Assembly: GCF_901000735.1 (NCBI RefSeq)
Contig: NC_081547.1
Location: 22,304,364-22,368,363, forward strand
Origin: Corylus avellana
Taxonomy: Eukaryota > Streptophyta > Magnoliopsida > Fagales > Betulaceae
Reading direction: 5' to 3'
Length of the DNA stretch: 64,000 nucleotides
Part shown: positions 53,643 to 64,000 of the stretch, piece by piece
How positions within the stretch are numbered: position 1 is the first letter of the stretch
Layout of the letters: every line of letters begins with the position of its first letter
The notes under the pieces: model-generated
What the model was told of the DNA's origin: nothing
Seen by the model: the letters and a program-made list of their open reading frames with translations, nothing else
Database searches by the model: none
Program-made: the position numbers and the translations under genes

Positions 53643-55545
53643 AAGCAATTAGCAAGTCAAGATATAAAGCAAAACAAATGACCTCCTAACAGTTCAATAA
53701 AAGATGTTGGGGCAAAACATGGAGAAAATAATACGTGAATAGTGACTCAATGATTAAAAAATAATTAAAACAAAAAAAGTTGATCAATGTGAAAAATGGA
53801 GGAATCCTATGGAAATTATGCTCTTATCAAATATTTTTGGTGAATTATCTTTTTATGTTATATTAGGGGCTAGTTCATTTCCCTATGAGTCACGTCAATA
53901 TAAAGAATATTTGAAATTATATTTTTATCTCATAACTATTTTATAATGCTGGCATGATAGTCCTAATTAACACTTAGATCAGTGAAACCACCTTATGCCT
54001 CCCCTCCCCCCCAAAAAAAAAGGTTTTAATTCCGTTCTTGAACTTAACATTGTATGATAGTTGTGAAATAATAGTATACTTTCTAGTATTGCTATTGCAA
54101 GGAAATAACGTTATTGGACTTACAGGAAATGGAAATCATATACAATTGGAGAGGCCATAAGAAAATCAATAAAGAGCTGCATGGACATCATGCATATATA
54201 TATATATATATATATGACATTGCAACAAACCATTAATGAAGAGGTTCATTCAGGTTTGTGCTCAAATGAATCACAGAATAGAGAAAAATCAAGGGAAAAG
54301 AACTACACTTTTGATTTAATAAATTTGTTTTTCTTACTCTTGGTGTAGAAATATATAATAATATGAAAAAGAGAGCAGAAATAAAGAGAGAGAAAGAGAT
54401 ACATCTTTATTATTGAAGTATGATTCTGAATAATACAATAAGAGAATTTCATTTAAAACCAAAACACAGCCAATTAAACATCAGCTGAAACCGGCTTAAC
54501 ACGCCTTCACACAAGGCAGAAAACCAAAAAATAGCTACATTCTGCAGAACAAAAAAACCAACCTAAACCTAATTATATAGAGAATATTCTAAAAAATTCT
54601 AACACTGAGTTACAGTCCTGGAGCTAGCTAGCTTGAAAAGTTATATTTAAATATAAGCCATTTGTATTAATTAAATAGGAAATTCTTAACTTGTTTTACA
54701 GATCACAACAGTTCACATTAATTAGTGCAGATGGGGAATACAGCTATATATTATCTGGCATCTTCACTATAACTAACTAGATATTATCCAGTTTATTTGA
54801 AATGGAGAGGATCCTAATTCAACAAGAATAGGAGCTCATTCATTTGAACTTCTGGTTCATTTGAATTGAAGATGATCCTAATCATGTAGAGACGGGTAAC
54901 TAGATCATAATGAATCGAAAAATATCCAGTTAGTTATATTTAATGGGTATTTTTGTCATTTTACTATTTGAGGTGACAAAAATACCCTTAAAATATAATT
55001 AATTGGATATTCTCAATTTCAACAGATCCTAATTGACTCAAATACAGACCGGGGTGGGTTTTGAAAATTGTTAATAAATGTACTTTAAATTTTGCATTTA
55101 AGCTAAAGGTTTTTAGTTTGGCCCCGGTTCTATAAGAAAGTAGTGGAAGACCAACAGTTTTTCAAGATTACAATTTATAACCGAACGTCTGAACCATTGA
55201 CAAATCTCAAATATATTCTTTGGCCCCCTATTGTAACATATTTTTTATTCATATTTTACCCCTGTAAATAAAAATTCTTAGTTCCGTCCCTGAACACATG
55301 CTAATTAAGGAGTTAGAGCTACTGGAAAATTGGAACAGGATCCCTACAATTTTAAAAATATTTGAAAGCACGCGTTTTTAGGAATAGTTAAGATAATTAT
55401 TTTAAAAGAAATTAAAATATTCTCATTTCCAACAATTATTGAAGATGAGTTATGCGATTCAATTGGCACTACTAGCCTACTAGGCATGGTGCAAGAATAT
55501 ATACTTGCATGGTTGTGATTCCTTGCTTTGGGTGGTGTTTCTCAG

Positions 55546-55747
55546 CCAACGTTACGGTAGATTTACGTTTTTAATATTAAAAGCATAAAAAAAAAATATT
55601 TAGTATTAAAAAATATTAATTTTTAGAATTAAAAACACCTTAAATATATTTTAACGTTACGGTAGATTTTTTAGTATTGAAATTAAACATAAAAAATAAT
55701 AATTAAAAGTTACATGATATTTCACTACCGTATAACGCTTGGAAACA
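55546..55747. mobile_element. MITE-like inverted repeat
   Basis: CCAACGTTACGGTAGATTT on the left and TTTCACTACCGTATAACGCTTGG on the right are imperfect inverted ends. An internal ACGTTACGGTAGATTTTT repeats the left end directly. Non-coding. Confidence 0.5.
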
Positions 55748-56060
55748 TAAAATCTAACTATCTAAGGACCTAAAATTCGAGAATAGTTTAATAATTATGC
55801 CCTAATTAACACATCCCATCAAGACATCCATATATGGTAATAGGTTGGTAATTATCTGGCAACAGCGTATAGCGATATATTTACATATATAGATAATATT
55901 ACTTTTCTTGCTCAAGAAGCAAATTCTACAAACCGCATTGCTCAAGGAAAATAGACATTTAATTTTACTATTTTTTTTTCGTATTTTTAATAATTTTAAA
56001 GGCAATTTTGGAAGTTAAAAGAAAAAAATAGTCAAGTTACTAAAAAGCTATATACTTTTG

Positions 56061-56266
56061 GCCTGTTTGAAATTGTGGAGTCTAAAAGTGTTTTTAACAC
56101 TCAAAAAGTTCGTTTAAAGAAAAAAGTATTAAAGTGTTTTTAATGGTTCAAAAAGCTAAAAAAAAGTTCAAAATACACTTTTGGTAAAAGCTTAAAAATG
56201 TAGCTTTTTTCTAAAAGCTATTTTTGACTTCAAAGCTCTATTTTTCAAACGCAATTCCAACTAAAC
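56061..56266. mobile_element. MITE upstream of the flotillin gene
   Basis: GCCTGTTTGAAATTGTGGAG and CAAACGCAATTCCAACTAAAC are inverted ends. The interior contains AAAAGTGTTTTTAAC-type inverted blocks. Same family style as 2131-2357. Confidence 0.55.
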
Positions 56267-56423
56267 ACTTTGTTAAAATATGCAGAGCTCAATAAGCAGT
56301 GTATAAGTTGATTAATTAATTGGAGCCCAAGGGTTTCTCTTGTTTAATAGGATTTGATTTCGTAGCTCGTTTCGTGGAAGGAAACACGAACACCTTTTTA
56401 GTTCAAACTCTGCAAATATTTCT

Positions 56424-56432
56424 CTATATAAA
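56424..56432 (+). promoter_or_regulatory. TATA box of the flotillin-like gene
   Basis: CTATATAAA about 100 bases before the ATG, with a pyrimidine-rich AC/CT stretch some 25-35 bases downstream where transcription would start. Confidence 0.65.
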
Positions 56433-56530
56433 CACTCCTTATTCTCAATCTCTCTGATATCATCAGTACTCACAACAACAACAAAAAAAGGAAAAAAAAA
56501 AAAAAATCTCTCCGAGACAAAAAAGCAAAC

Positions 56531-59301
56531 ATGTGGTGGAAAGTAGCTGGTCCGTCGGAGTACCTGGCGATCACCGGATGGGGCATCGACGACATACGCC
56601 TGGAGAAGAAGGCATGGGTCCTGCCGGGGCAGAGGTGCTCTCGCTTCGACGTGTCTCCGGTGAACTACACCTTCGAGGTGGAGGCCATGTCCGACGAGAA
56701 GCTCCCTTTCATCCTCCCTGCCGTGTTTACCATCGGTCCACGTGTGGATGACATGAACAGCCTCCTCTTGTACGCGAAGCTAATCTCCCCATACGACAAG
56801 CACTCCGACCACGTCAACGAGCTTGTCCGGGGAGTCATCGAGGGCGAGACACGTGTGCTTGCCGCCGGCATGACCATGGAGGAAATCTTCAAAGGTACCA
56901 AGACGTTCAAGAAAGAGGTATTCGAAAAGGTTCAGCTTGAGCTCAATCAGTTTGGCCTTCTCATCTACAACGCCAACGTCAAACAGCTCGTCGATGTGCG
57001 CGGCCATGAATATTTCTCATACCTTGGTCAGAAAACCCAGATGGAGGCTGCCAATCAAGCCAAGGTACGGTACTCAAACTCTCCTTTATTTATGTATATT
57101 GATCAAATCAATTTTCTAATACATAATTCAAATTTAATCTTTTTTTTTTTAATGAATTAACTTATTTTATCATCTATATATATATATATATATGAAACAA
57201 CATGCAAAACCAAACTCTTTTTCAAACAGTAATATTATTTTGGAGTATCTTCACTTTGGACCTCTTTAAATTAACACGCGATTTGAGAAGTTCTCAAATT
57301 TTAAAACTTCTCAATTTGAACCCCTAAATTTGTCCAAAAGAGTTTGGAATCCCTGATTTCCCTCGGAGATAGATTTAGCATCCCTGATCTTTTTAAAAAA
57401 CTTTTTTTTTTTATTTGAAATTAAGAGTAATTTAGAATTTTATAAAAAAGTCTTATTGTCTCACTTTTAATATTTAAAATCTGACGGAATGATTCAAATT
57501 AATTGAGAGGTTTTGAAATTTGGGCTTCTCAAATCTCTTAGTAATTTAGGATATAAAATGAAGTTACCCCTATTATTTTTCTTAAAAAATTTTACGGCTC
57601 CTATATTATTTTCCCTGTTTTTTTTACTTTGATCCTAAATTTTTATTAGTTCACAGTTCAATTCTATGTTCACATAAATCACAACCAATGATAACTTTCT
57701 AAGAAATTTCACTTATCCCTATTTTGATTGCTTTTGCAATTTTCCTTCAAAGTTTAATCTTAGCCTTTTCATAATGCTTTTTATTTATTTATTTTTTTTT
57801 TTTTTTGACATGACTTCTTTTTTTTTTTTAACAGGTAAAGTGACTATTATACCTTATAAACTTTATGAAATTACAAAATTACTCTTTAAGTAATAATTAT
57901 TTTTTATCAAAAAAAAAAAAAACAGAGAAAATACAATATTTTCAAAAGTAGGAGTTTGATGATTAGTGAGTGTGGTTACAGATTGATGTTTCGGAGGCGA
58001 AGAAGAAGGGTGAGATCGGAGCAAAGTTGCGGGAAGGTCTAACGACACAAAACGCTGCGAAAATTGACGCGGAGACGAAGATCATATCGACTCAGAGGCA
58101 AGGAGAATCCCAGAAGGAGGAAATTAAAGTTAGGACTGATGTGGAAATATTTAAGAACCAGAAGGAAGGTGAAAGGGCCCAATCCAATGCTGAGTTGGCC
58201 ACTAGGAATGCCAGCTGGGCCCAGGCTTCCGAGCTGGCACAGGTGGAGGCCAAAAAGGCTGTGGCCTTAAGGGAGGCTGAGTTGCAGTGCCAACTCGAGA
58301 CGAAGAACGCGCTGACTCAGACCGAAAAACTCAAGGCCAACATGCTCAGTAAGGCTTCTGTTGAGTACGAAATCAAGGTATATATCTGCACTAGTTTTGC
58401 TTTTGCTTCTTTCTGTCGTTTCATAATTGATGTGGCACTATATTTTTTTTTTATTTTAACTTTTTTCAAATGTTTTTTTTTTTAGTTTTAATATTGAAAT
58501 AAATGCATTATTTTTGGTCAATTTAAATTAGAGTTTTGACAAAATTCGAACATATAATCTGTCATCATTAACGTGCTAAATGGAGGTGGTCGAACCACTC
58601 CTTAACCTTATGGGTGATTTGATTGGTCACCCTTTCTGAGCGTCTAGACCGCTCTTATGGTCATTAGGAGTGGTTCGGCCTTTCTAATACAAGCTAGGCA
58701 TGCTTCTCCTTCTAATACAAGAATTCCCATGACAAGAAATTGGTTGTTAATACACAAAACATTGATTCATGAATTTCATATATATGTATAGGTGCAAGAG
58801 GCAAATTGGGAGTTGTACAATAAGCAAAGAGCAGCAGATGCAGTCCTTTATGAGCAACAAAAAGCTGCAGAGGCACAGAAGGCAAGCGCAGACGCCAACT
58901 TTTATGCTCGCCAGCAAGTCGCCAACAGTGAGCTATATGCGAAGAAGAAAGAGGCAGAAGGTATCAGTGCACTCGCGCATGCTGAAGGCATTTACTTGAA
59001 CACCCTTTTGGAAAAGCTTGGAGGAAATTACGCCGCCCTAAGGGACTACATGATGATCAACAAGAACATGTTCCAGGAAATTGCCAGGATCAATGCGCAG
59101 GCAGTGAACGGATTGCAGCCCAAGATTAGCATTTGGTCCAACGGAAAAGCCGGCGAAGACGGTGCAAATGGGGCGATGAATGGCATCGCCGATATATACA
59201 GCACGCTGCCGCCATTGCTGAAGACTGTGCATGAGCAGACTGGGATGCTGCCACCTCCTTGGCTGGGCACATTGAGTGATGTTACTCCTAGGTCTAATTA
59301 A
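56531..59301 (+). CDS. Flotillin-like protein (479 aa)
   Basis: Scaffold protein of plasma-membrane microdomains. In plants it is linked to clathrin-independent endocytosis and, in legumes, to rhizobial entry. Exons 56531-57064, 57982-58377 and 58792-59301 join in phase 0 at GT-AG sites (1440 nt). The N-terminal SPFH/band-7 domain fills exon 1 ([45 protein letters not shown]). Exon 2 and the start of exon 3 are the charged flotillin coiled coil rich in EA and KA steps. The C-terminus is KISIWSNG and a Pro-rich LPPPWL stretch. The coding part is GC-richer than its surroundings. Intron 1 (917 bp) is T/A-rich and may hold a small TIR element. It is attached to the membrane by acylation rather than a true spanning segment in this family. 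Confidence 0.95.
57173..57195. repeat. (TA)n microsatellite in flotillin intron 1
   Basis: About 11 TA units. Confidence 0.85.
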
Positions 59302-60035
59302 GATGTTTGGTTTTTAAGGTAGTGTGGAAATAATAGTCGAATGAAAATTACTTAATTAGCTTGATGAGCGTACGTAGGGTAAATGTTTTTTGCTTTGCTT
59401 CTAATTTTTGCTGACATTATCAGTTTTTGGTACTTTCAGTACACTTATATGGTACTTTAATTTGTTCTGTTTAATTTCTCTTCTGATATAATTTGCTGTT
59501 TCATTATTAGTGCTTTAACAGTGATATAATTTGTTGTTTCAAGTATACTTAGCCACTCAACTACTGTCATTTTTGTAATTATACCACCAAATTTTAAAAA
59601 GTAAATATTTAAGCTTCTCAAATTATCATCCTGTATCAAATAAGCCACTCCATTTTTATTAAAATGGACAGAAAAGAGGTCATGTTACCTCCTTTGAATA
59701 TCTCTTACCAAAATATCCTTAAAAATTATTAAAAATAAATAAATAAAATGAAATAAAAATACTCAATTTTTTATTTATTTATTTATTTTAAGCCCCTTTC
59801 ATCTGGATGTTAATATAAAGCCACAACTTTTGTTAGGACGACAAAAACTAGGAATTTTGTGTTGGAAAAGTAGTTTTCTTTTGAGTTATATATATAGTAA
59901 AGTATTCAGTAGTTCGTATATTTTTTACTTTTGTTGTCTATAAAATATGAATAATGTCTCAATCGGCTGAAACCACACCTCATAAAGTAGAGGTCACTAA
60001 TTTGAATCTCTATTCTCCCTCTTGTGCGGACATGT

Positions 60036-60070
<35 letters not shown>

Positions 60071-60585
60071 TAATCGTATAGTTGTGTTCTATTGTTGTTG
60101 ATAGCTTTTCATGAATTTGTAACATTTATATTTAATGTTCTTTTTGGGCTTGAGCTATACTCCATTGGTGACATTTTGTTTAGTTAATTCCCATGCCATG
60201 CTACCTTAGTTTTGAAATTTTGTTGTTGAGGATTTACATATATATTGTTAAATCATCATTTATTATAAAAGTTTAAGTTAATAATAAATAATTAATTTTA
60301 TAATTTAATTAATATTTTAATACTTCCCACATAAGCTATTTTAATTGAAATGATAAACTGTTAAGTTAAGGTTCGAATTTAAGACTCCGAAAGGCAAAAG
60401 CTTGCAAGATACATATGGAGTTCAGAAAAACAATATCATCATGGTAGTCCAGGAAGGCAAGTCAATGGAAAACCAAATTTAAACGAATAAAAAATCATTC
60501 ACTTTAATTACAGAAACTATATATATTACATTCACAAACGAAGAACAAATGTTTTGATGCCTGCTGTTAAGAGGCCATGAAAAGA
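59302..60585. other. Intergenic between the flotillin and F-box genes
   Basis: 3' flanks of two convergent genes. A SINE remnant at about 59958-60037 (CGGCTGAAACCACACCTC, GAGGTCACTAATTTGAATC, GCGGACATGTCAAAA) leads into a (TA)n run at 60041-60068. No other gene seen. Confidence 0.55.
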
Positions 60586-61989
60586 TCAAAACATCCATGA
60601 CAAGTCCTGCCTGAAAGTAATAGATTTTGCAGCTCCATGAACACCTCGATCAGAAATCTGAGGGCAGTCTTCAACAGCCAGCAATTCCAATTTGTATGAC
60701 CCCACAAGTGGCTTTAAGCCATCATCAGAAATCCCCAAACACTTGCTTAATCTTAGAACGCGTAATCGCGGAAACTGGCTCACAAGCTGCAGGCCCTCAT
60801 CACTAATCTCTTGGCATTTGACAAGTTCTAGGGTTTCAAGATACTGAGCTGAGCAAAGGGCCTCCATCCCATGATCATTGAATGAATACACATGGTCAAG
60901 AGCAAGCTCACGAACAGGGCACATTTGAATCAAAGTAATCATTCCATTTAGTGTAAATGAAGAGAATGAAGGGAACTCTCCATCAGAAAAAGATATCCTC
61001 ACTGATTCAAGCATTGAACATTTCTTAGCCAAAGCTTTTAAACTCTCATCTGTCAATTCTAAAGGATTGTTCGTCAAAAGTGGCAGCGAGAAATCGGATG
61101 GAACTCGCAACGAAATGAACCGAAGATTACTTGATCTTTGGGCTAAGCCAATGATATCACAGTCCCTTACCCCAACACACATATCTAAGTGAATCTTCTC
61201 CAACTTCTTGCATTTCCCCAACACACAAGCAAGACCTCTCCCTGGGCTGATGATGCAATTCACCAAGCTCAGCTCCAGCATGTTTTCGCACGGCACCCAT
61301 TGCTTTTGCCATCGATCCACAGCCAACCTATCATAAACTTTCATATATCTGTAATTAGCATCCACCTCAAATTGCAACCTTTTCAGTTTTCGCCAACCAA
61401 GACCTAGCTTAATTAAATCACCTTCCCCAATTGCTCTGCAATTCTTAATCGAAAGGTCCTCGAGTGTTTCAAGCTTGCCAAGATATTCAAGCCATTCAAC
61501 ACTGGTAACATTCAGACATCTAATAAGGTGGAGAACAGCTAGATTTCTGCAGCCCACAACAAGAGATAATATGCCACAACCTGAGATTCTAGGGGTGAAA
61601 TTCAACTTCAAAGCAGAAAGCTTGGAGCAAGAAGCCAAATAACGAAGACCCACATCTGTAATGAACGTGCAGTAGCTTAAGGTGAGATTAGTCAGAGAAG
61701 GGCAGCAACTGGCAAGGATGAGAAGCCCTTGATCATCCAATTGCTTTCCTAATTTGGACATCCAACCAGAGTAACTTATCTCCACCTTTGCCAAGTTTGG
61801 AAACCTATTGCATAGGGAAGTCAAAGCATCGTTCGCAGGGTCTAATCCGCAACCAACCCGAATCCATTGTCTCTGTTTTTTATCCAATTCATGAAGACGT
61901 TTACATGCTAAAGACACAGAGTTTCTGTCATTGGTTTTCTTGATCCTCCCCAAAATCTCCCAAACTAAATGGTCTGGTAAACCATCCAT
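60586..61989 (-). CDS. FBL14: F-box/LRR protein, FBL14-like (467 aa)
   Basis: Substrate receptor of an SCF-type E3 ubiquitin ligase; the substrate is unknown. Single coding exon. ATG at 61989 starts MDGLPDHLVWEIL, the F-box, which would bind the SKP1/ASK adaptor (residues about 2-40). The codon before it in frame is TTG. The rest is a chain of cysteine-containing leucine-rich repeats of the form C-x-x-L-x-x-L-x-L-x-x-C-x-x-I-x-D-x-G-L, clearest at residues about 90-150 and 370-455 (LRLSKCLGISDDGL, LAVEDCPQISDRGV). The symbol is inferred from the family and from the PPR-IPMDH-F-box gene order, which matches Arabidopsis At1g80550-80570 as recalled. An intron in the 5' UTR is likely. Confidence 0.88.
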   Translation of the reverse strand: MDGLPDHLVWEILGRIKKTNDRNSVSLACKRLHELDKKQRQWIRVGCGLDPANDALTSLCNRFPNLAKVEISYSGWMSKLGKQLDDQGLLILASCCPSLTNLTLSYCTFITDVGLRYLASCSKLSALKLNFTPRISGCGILSLVVGCRNLAVLHLIRCLNVTSVEWLEYLGKLETLEDLSIKNCRAIGEGDLIKLGLGWRKLKRLQFEVDANYRYMKVYDRLAVDRWQKQWVPCENMLELSLVNCIISPGRGLACVLGKCKKLEKIHLDMCVGVRDCDIIGLAQRSSNLRFISLRVPSDFSLPLLTNNPLELTDESLKALAKKCSMLESVRISFSDGEFPSFSSFTLNGMITLIQMCPVRELALDHVYSFNDHGMEALCSAQYLETLELVKCQEISDEGLQLVSQFPRLRVLRLSKCLGISDDGLKPLVGSYKLELLAVEDCPQISDRGVHGAAKSITFRQDLSWMF

Positions 61990-62013
61990 CAAAATTCGAC
62001 TTTCTTTTAGCCC

Positions 62014-62672
62014 CTACAGCAAACAATTATCAACCGCCTGAAATTGTGGCAAAAACCAAAAACCAATATGCACTTCCAGTTTTAAAATACAGGGAAGAGA
62101 CCTTGCTAATATCCAATTACAAGAAAACTTAGGAGATGGTTGTAGACATTCTGCCCAACAATTTTTCCCCCTTTTCAAAAAACCAAAAAACAACATGCAG
62201 GCTGTGCTCTAGATAATCAATTAAGAGAATATATTTCACAAATTCACAAATAAATTGCCCAGATCAGATTTTAAGCAGCCAATTTATGCTTCAGAAGTCG
62301 AACATTAAATCCATATAAAAGCAAGAAGCCAAAGGATGAATCATTACACAAATATTAGAGTTCAAATCAGGACAACTGCATATAAATGGTATCAAATTGA
62401 AGGTTCAATTAAAAAAAACAAAAACAAAAACAAAAAACTTCCGCAATCTCAGTTATATTGATCCTACCAAATTGAACACACACACCCATAAAAAGAAAGA
62501 AAATCAAAAGAGATTATCATAAGTCATAGATTCAGAAAGATACAAAATTTGAATCAGTTCAATCCGGACAGACGATAATGTTCGAGATTTCTGTGCGAAG
62601 AATTCCAGACGTGATTGTAACAGAGAACCAAGATCTGAAAACTGTAATAACTGAAACTGTACGAAAGATTAC
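62014..62672 (-). other. Likely 5'-UTR intron of the F-box gene
   Basis: On the minus strand TTTTGAG|GTAATC at 62673/62672 is a good donor and TTTGCTGTAG|GGGC at 62014/62013 a good acceptor, about 24 bases before the ATG. The stretch between is T-rich in that direction, as plant introns are. Not proven without transcripts. Confidence 0.55.
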
Positions 62673-62890
62673 CTCAAAACAGAAAGCGGAAAAATAGATC
62701 TTATTCGGATTTGATGATGCCAAGAAGGAAGGAAGACTGTTGAAGAAAGATATTTATTGCGCCTGTTTTTATTCATATGCGGTTACTTCTTTGTTGTTGG
62801 AACTTGGAAGGTTTGCAACTTGTGGAAGAGTAACGTGTCATATTTATTTATTTCACATTATTTTACAACTATAAATAATTATGAAATAAA

Positions 62891-62915
62891 AATATATATA
62901 TATATATATATATAT
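62891..62915. repeat. (AT)n microsatellite
   Basis: About 12 AT units upstream of the F-box gene. Confidence 0.85.
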
Positions 62916-64000
62916 GGGGATTTGTAATAATTATATGCCAGAATTGTTATACAAATTTCATATGAAATCTGTCAGTTTGATTAAAATTTATTTAGCCCCA
63001 TATGAGCTCTGTCAAATTGCTTGACCAAATTACTAACAATTCAAATAAATAATTACCGTGAATTAGCTAAATACGGTGAATTCTTATCTGGTATATTGCA
63101 TCGCTTATTGGGCCATGACTCTAAAAGGCCCACCCCTACTTATAAAACTTGAAAGAGAGGCAATGGGTTTTTGCACTAAAACCGAAAAGCCCATAATCAC
63201 ATTAGTGGGCCAAGTAGAAAGATTTTCGAGTCGGAGGCGGAACCACCCTTCGGCTTGCGGGGCCCAGCCCCCAAGCCATTGATTGGTCCCAAACAAAAAA
63301 AATCTTTTTAAAAATAGACCTTTAAAAATTAATTTCCCCACCCCCCAAATTTTTAATTTTTTTAAATGTTCAATTCACTTTACCCTCGAAAATTTTAAGA
63401 GTTTTTCAATTCGAAGCCCAATGTTTAAAAATTGCCCCTAATACGAGTGCATATATATGTTGTTCAACTTGTATGATAAGTTTGGTTCCTGTAACTTTCT
63501 TTTATCACTCTTCACAAATCTATCTTTTCTCTTGTAATTGACCATTAAATTTTAACAGAGTTAATCACGTTTTCGTTTCTTGTCATGCCAAGAATATGGA
63601 CAATCGAACCTCAACAATGAAAGAAGGTCAAGAATTGCAGCCACAGGAAGCTGCAACTTTCTTCATAGCCTATGTCTCTGTTAGAACATTTTATAATTTA
63701 GGAGAAACTTCACTTACCCCTCTATACTTTCGCGGTTTTTACAGACATCCTTCATTGTTCAAAAACTCTCACTTTGATGTATCAAACTTTCGTTTCCTTC
63801 CACTTTACCTCTTCCGTTAGGATTTTGTAGTTAAATCAAACGGTCAAATGAATAAAAGTCCTTTATACCCCTAAAATTTTTTAAAATTTCAAATTTAACC
63901 TTATTTATAAATAAATAATAATTATTATAATTATTATATTTAAAAAAATAAAATAAAAAATAAAAAAGTGACCCGCCGATGGGTCACTTTGTGACCCCCG
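62916..64000. other. Right-end intergenic region
   Basis: No gene seen. AT-rich, with a GC-richer patch at about 63225-63285. From about 63700, GAGAAACTTCACTTACCCC resembles the start of long-TIR elements; the other end, if any, is outside the window. Confidence 0.4.

Larger units (their letters stand above)
53371..56423. other. Gene-poor AT-rich intergenic stretch
   Basis: No coding gene seen. It holds (TA)n repeats at 53608-53639 and 54193-54215. A hairpin-like element at about 54918-55018 has arms TATCCAGTTAGTTATATTTA and AATATAATTAATTGGATA. Two MITE-like elements follow at 55546-55747 and 56061-56266. Confidence 0.6.

Overview
The window is nuclear DNA from a flowering plant, almost certainly a eudicot and probably a woody one. 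It is AT-rich, its genes carry many GT-AG introns, and it is full of plant retrotransposon and MITE debris. The species cannot be named from sequence alone. Two 100-base N runs (17365-17464, 27373-27472) are scaffold gaps, and both lie in repeats.

Left part (1-20130): three DUF247 membrane-protein genes, all on the minus strand: A (<1-3472, cut by the window edge), B (9089-10684, intronless) and C (12428-15998). A and C sit in two copies of a unit of about 8 kb (1-8735 and about 12611-19937). Each unit holds a DUF247 gene, its upstream DNA and a dead 5'-truncated LINE. Copy 1 gained SINEs that copy 2 lacks, copy 2 has the gap, and the copies have diverged. B lies between them.

Middle (20131-42204): an intronless PPR gene (21263-22603, minus) and a chloroplast 3-isopropylmalate dehydrogenase gene (33144-40040, plus, 11 exons, 406 aa) are separated by nested transposons. 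A nearly full-length L1-type LINE (23648-32576, 12-bp target-site duplication) contains a hAT transposon, and the LINE itself seems to sit inside a MITE.

Right part (42205-64000): a BRAP2/RING/ZnF-UBP ubiquitin ligase gene of the BRIZ type (42205-49650, 12 exons, 492 aa); a 1.4-kb complex inverted repeat; a 1.23-kb Mutator-like element with 200-bp TIRs and a 9-bp target duplication; a flotillin-like gene (56531-59301, 3 exons, 479 aa); and an F-box/LRR gene (60586-61989, minus, 467 aa) resembling FBL14.

The order PPR, IPMDH, F-box/LRR matches, from memory, consecutive Arabidopsis genes At1g80550, At1g80560 and At1g80570. If so, this is a conserved gene neighbourhood opened up here by transposons and two extra genes. 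The genes have unrelated jobs (organelle RNA, leucine synthesis, ubiquitin ligation, membrane microdomains) and form no pathway. No clearly new system was found. The most interesting structures are the DUF247 tandem array, the nested transposons, the complex inverted repeat and the Mutator-like element with possible captured DNA.
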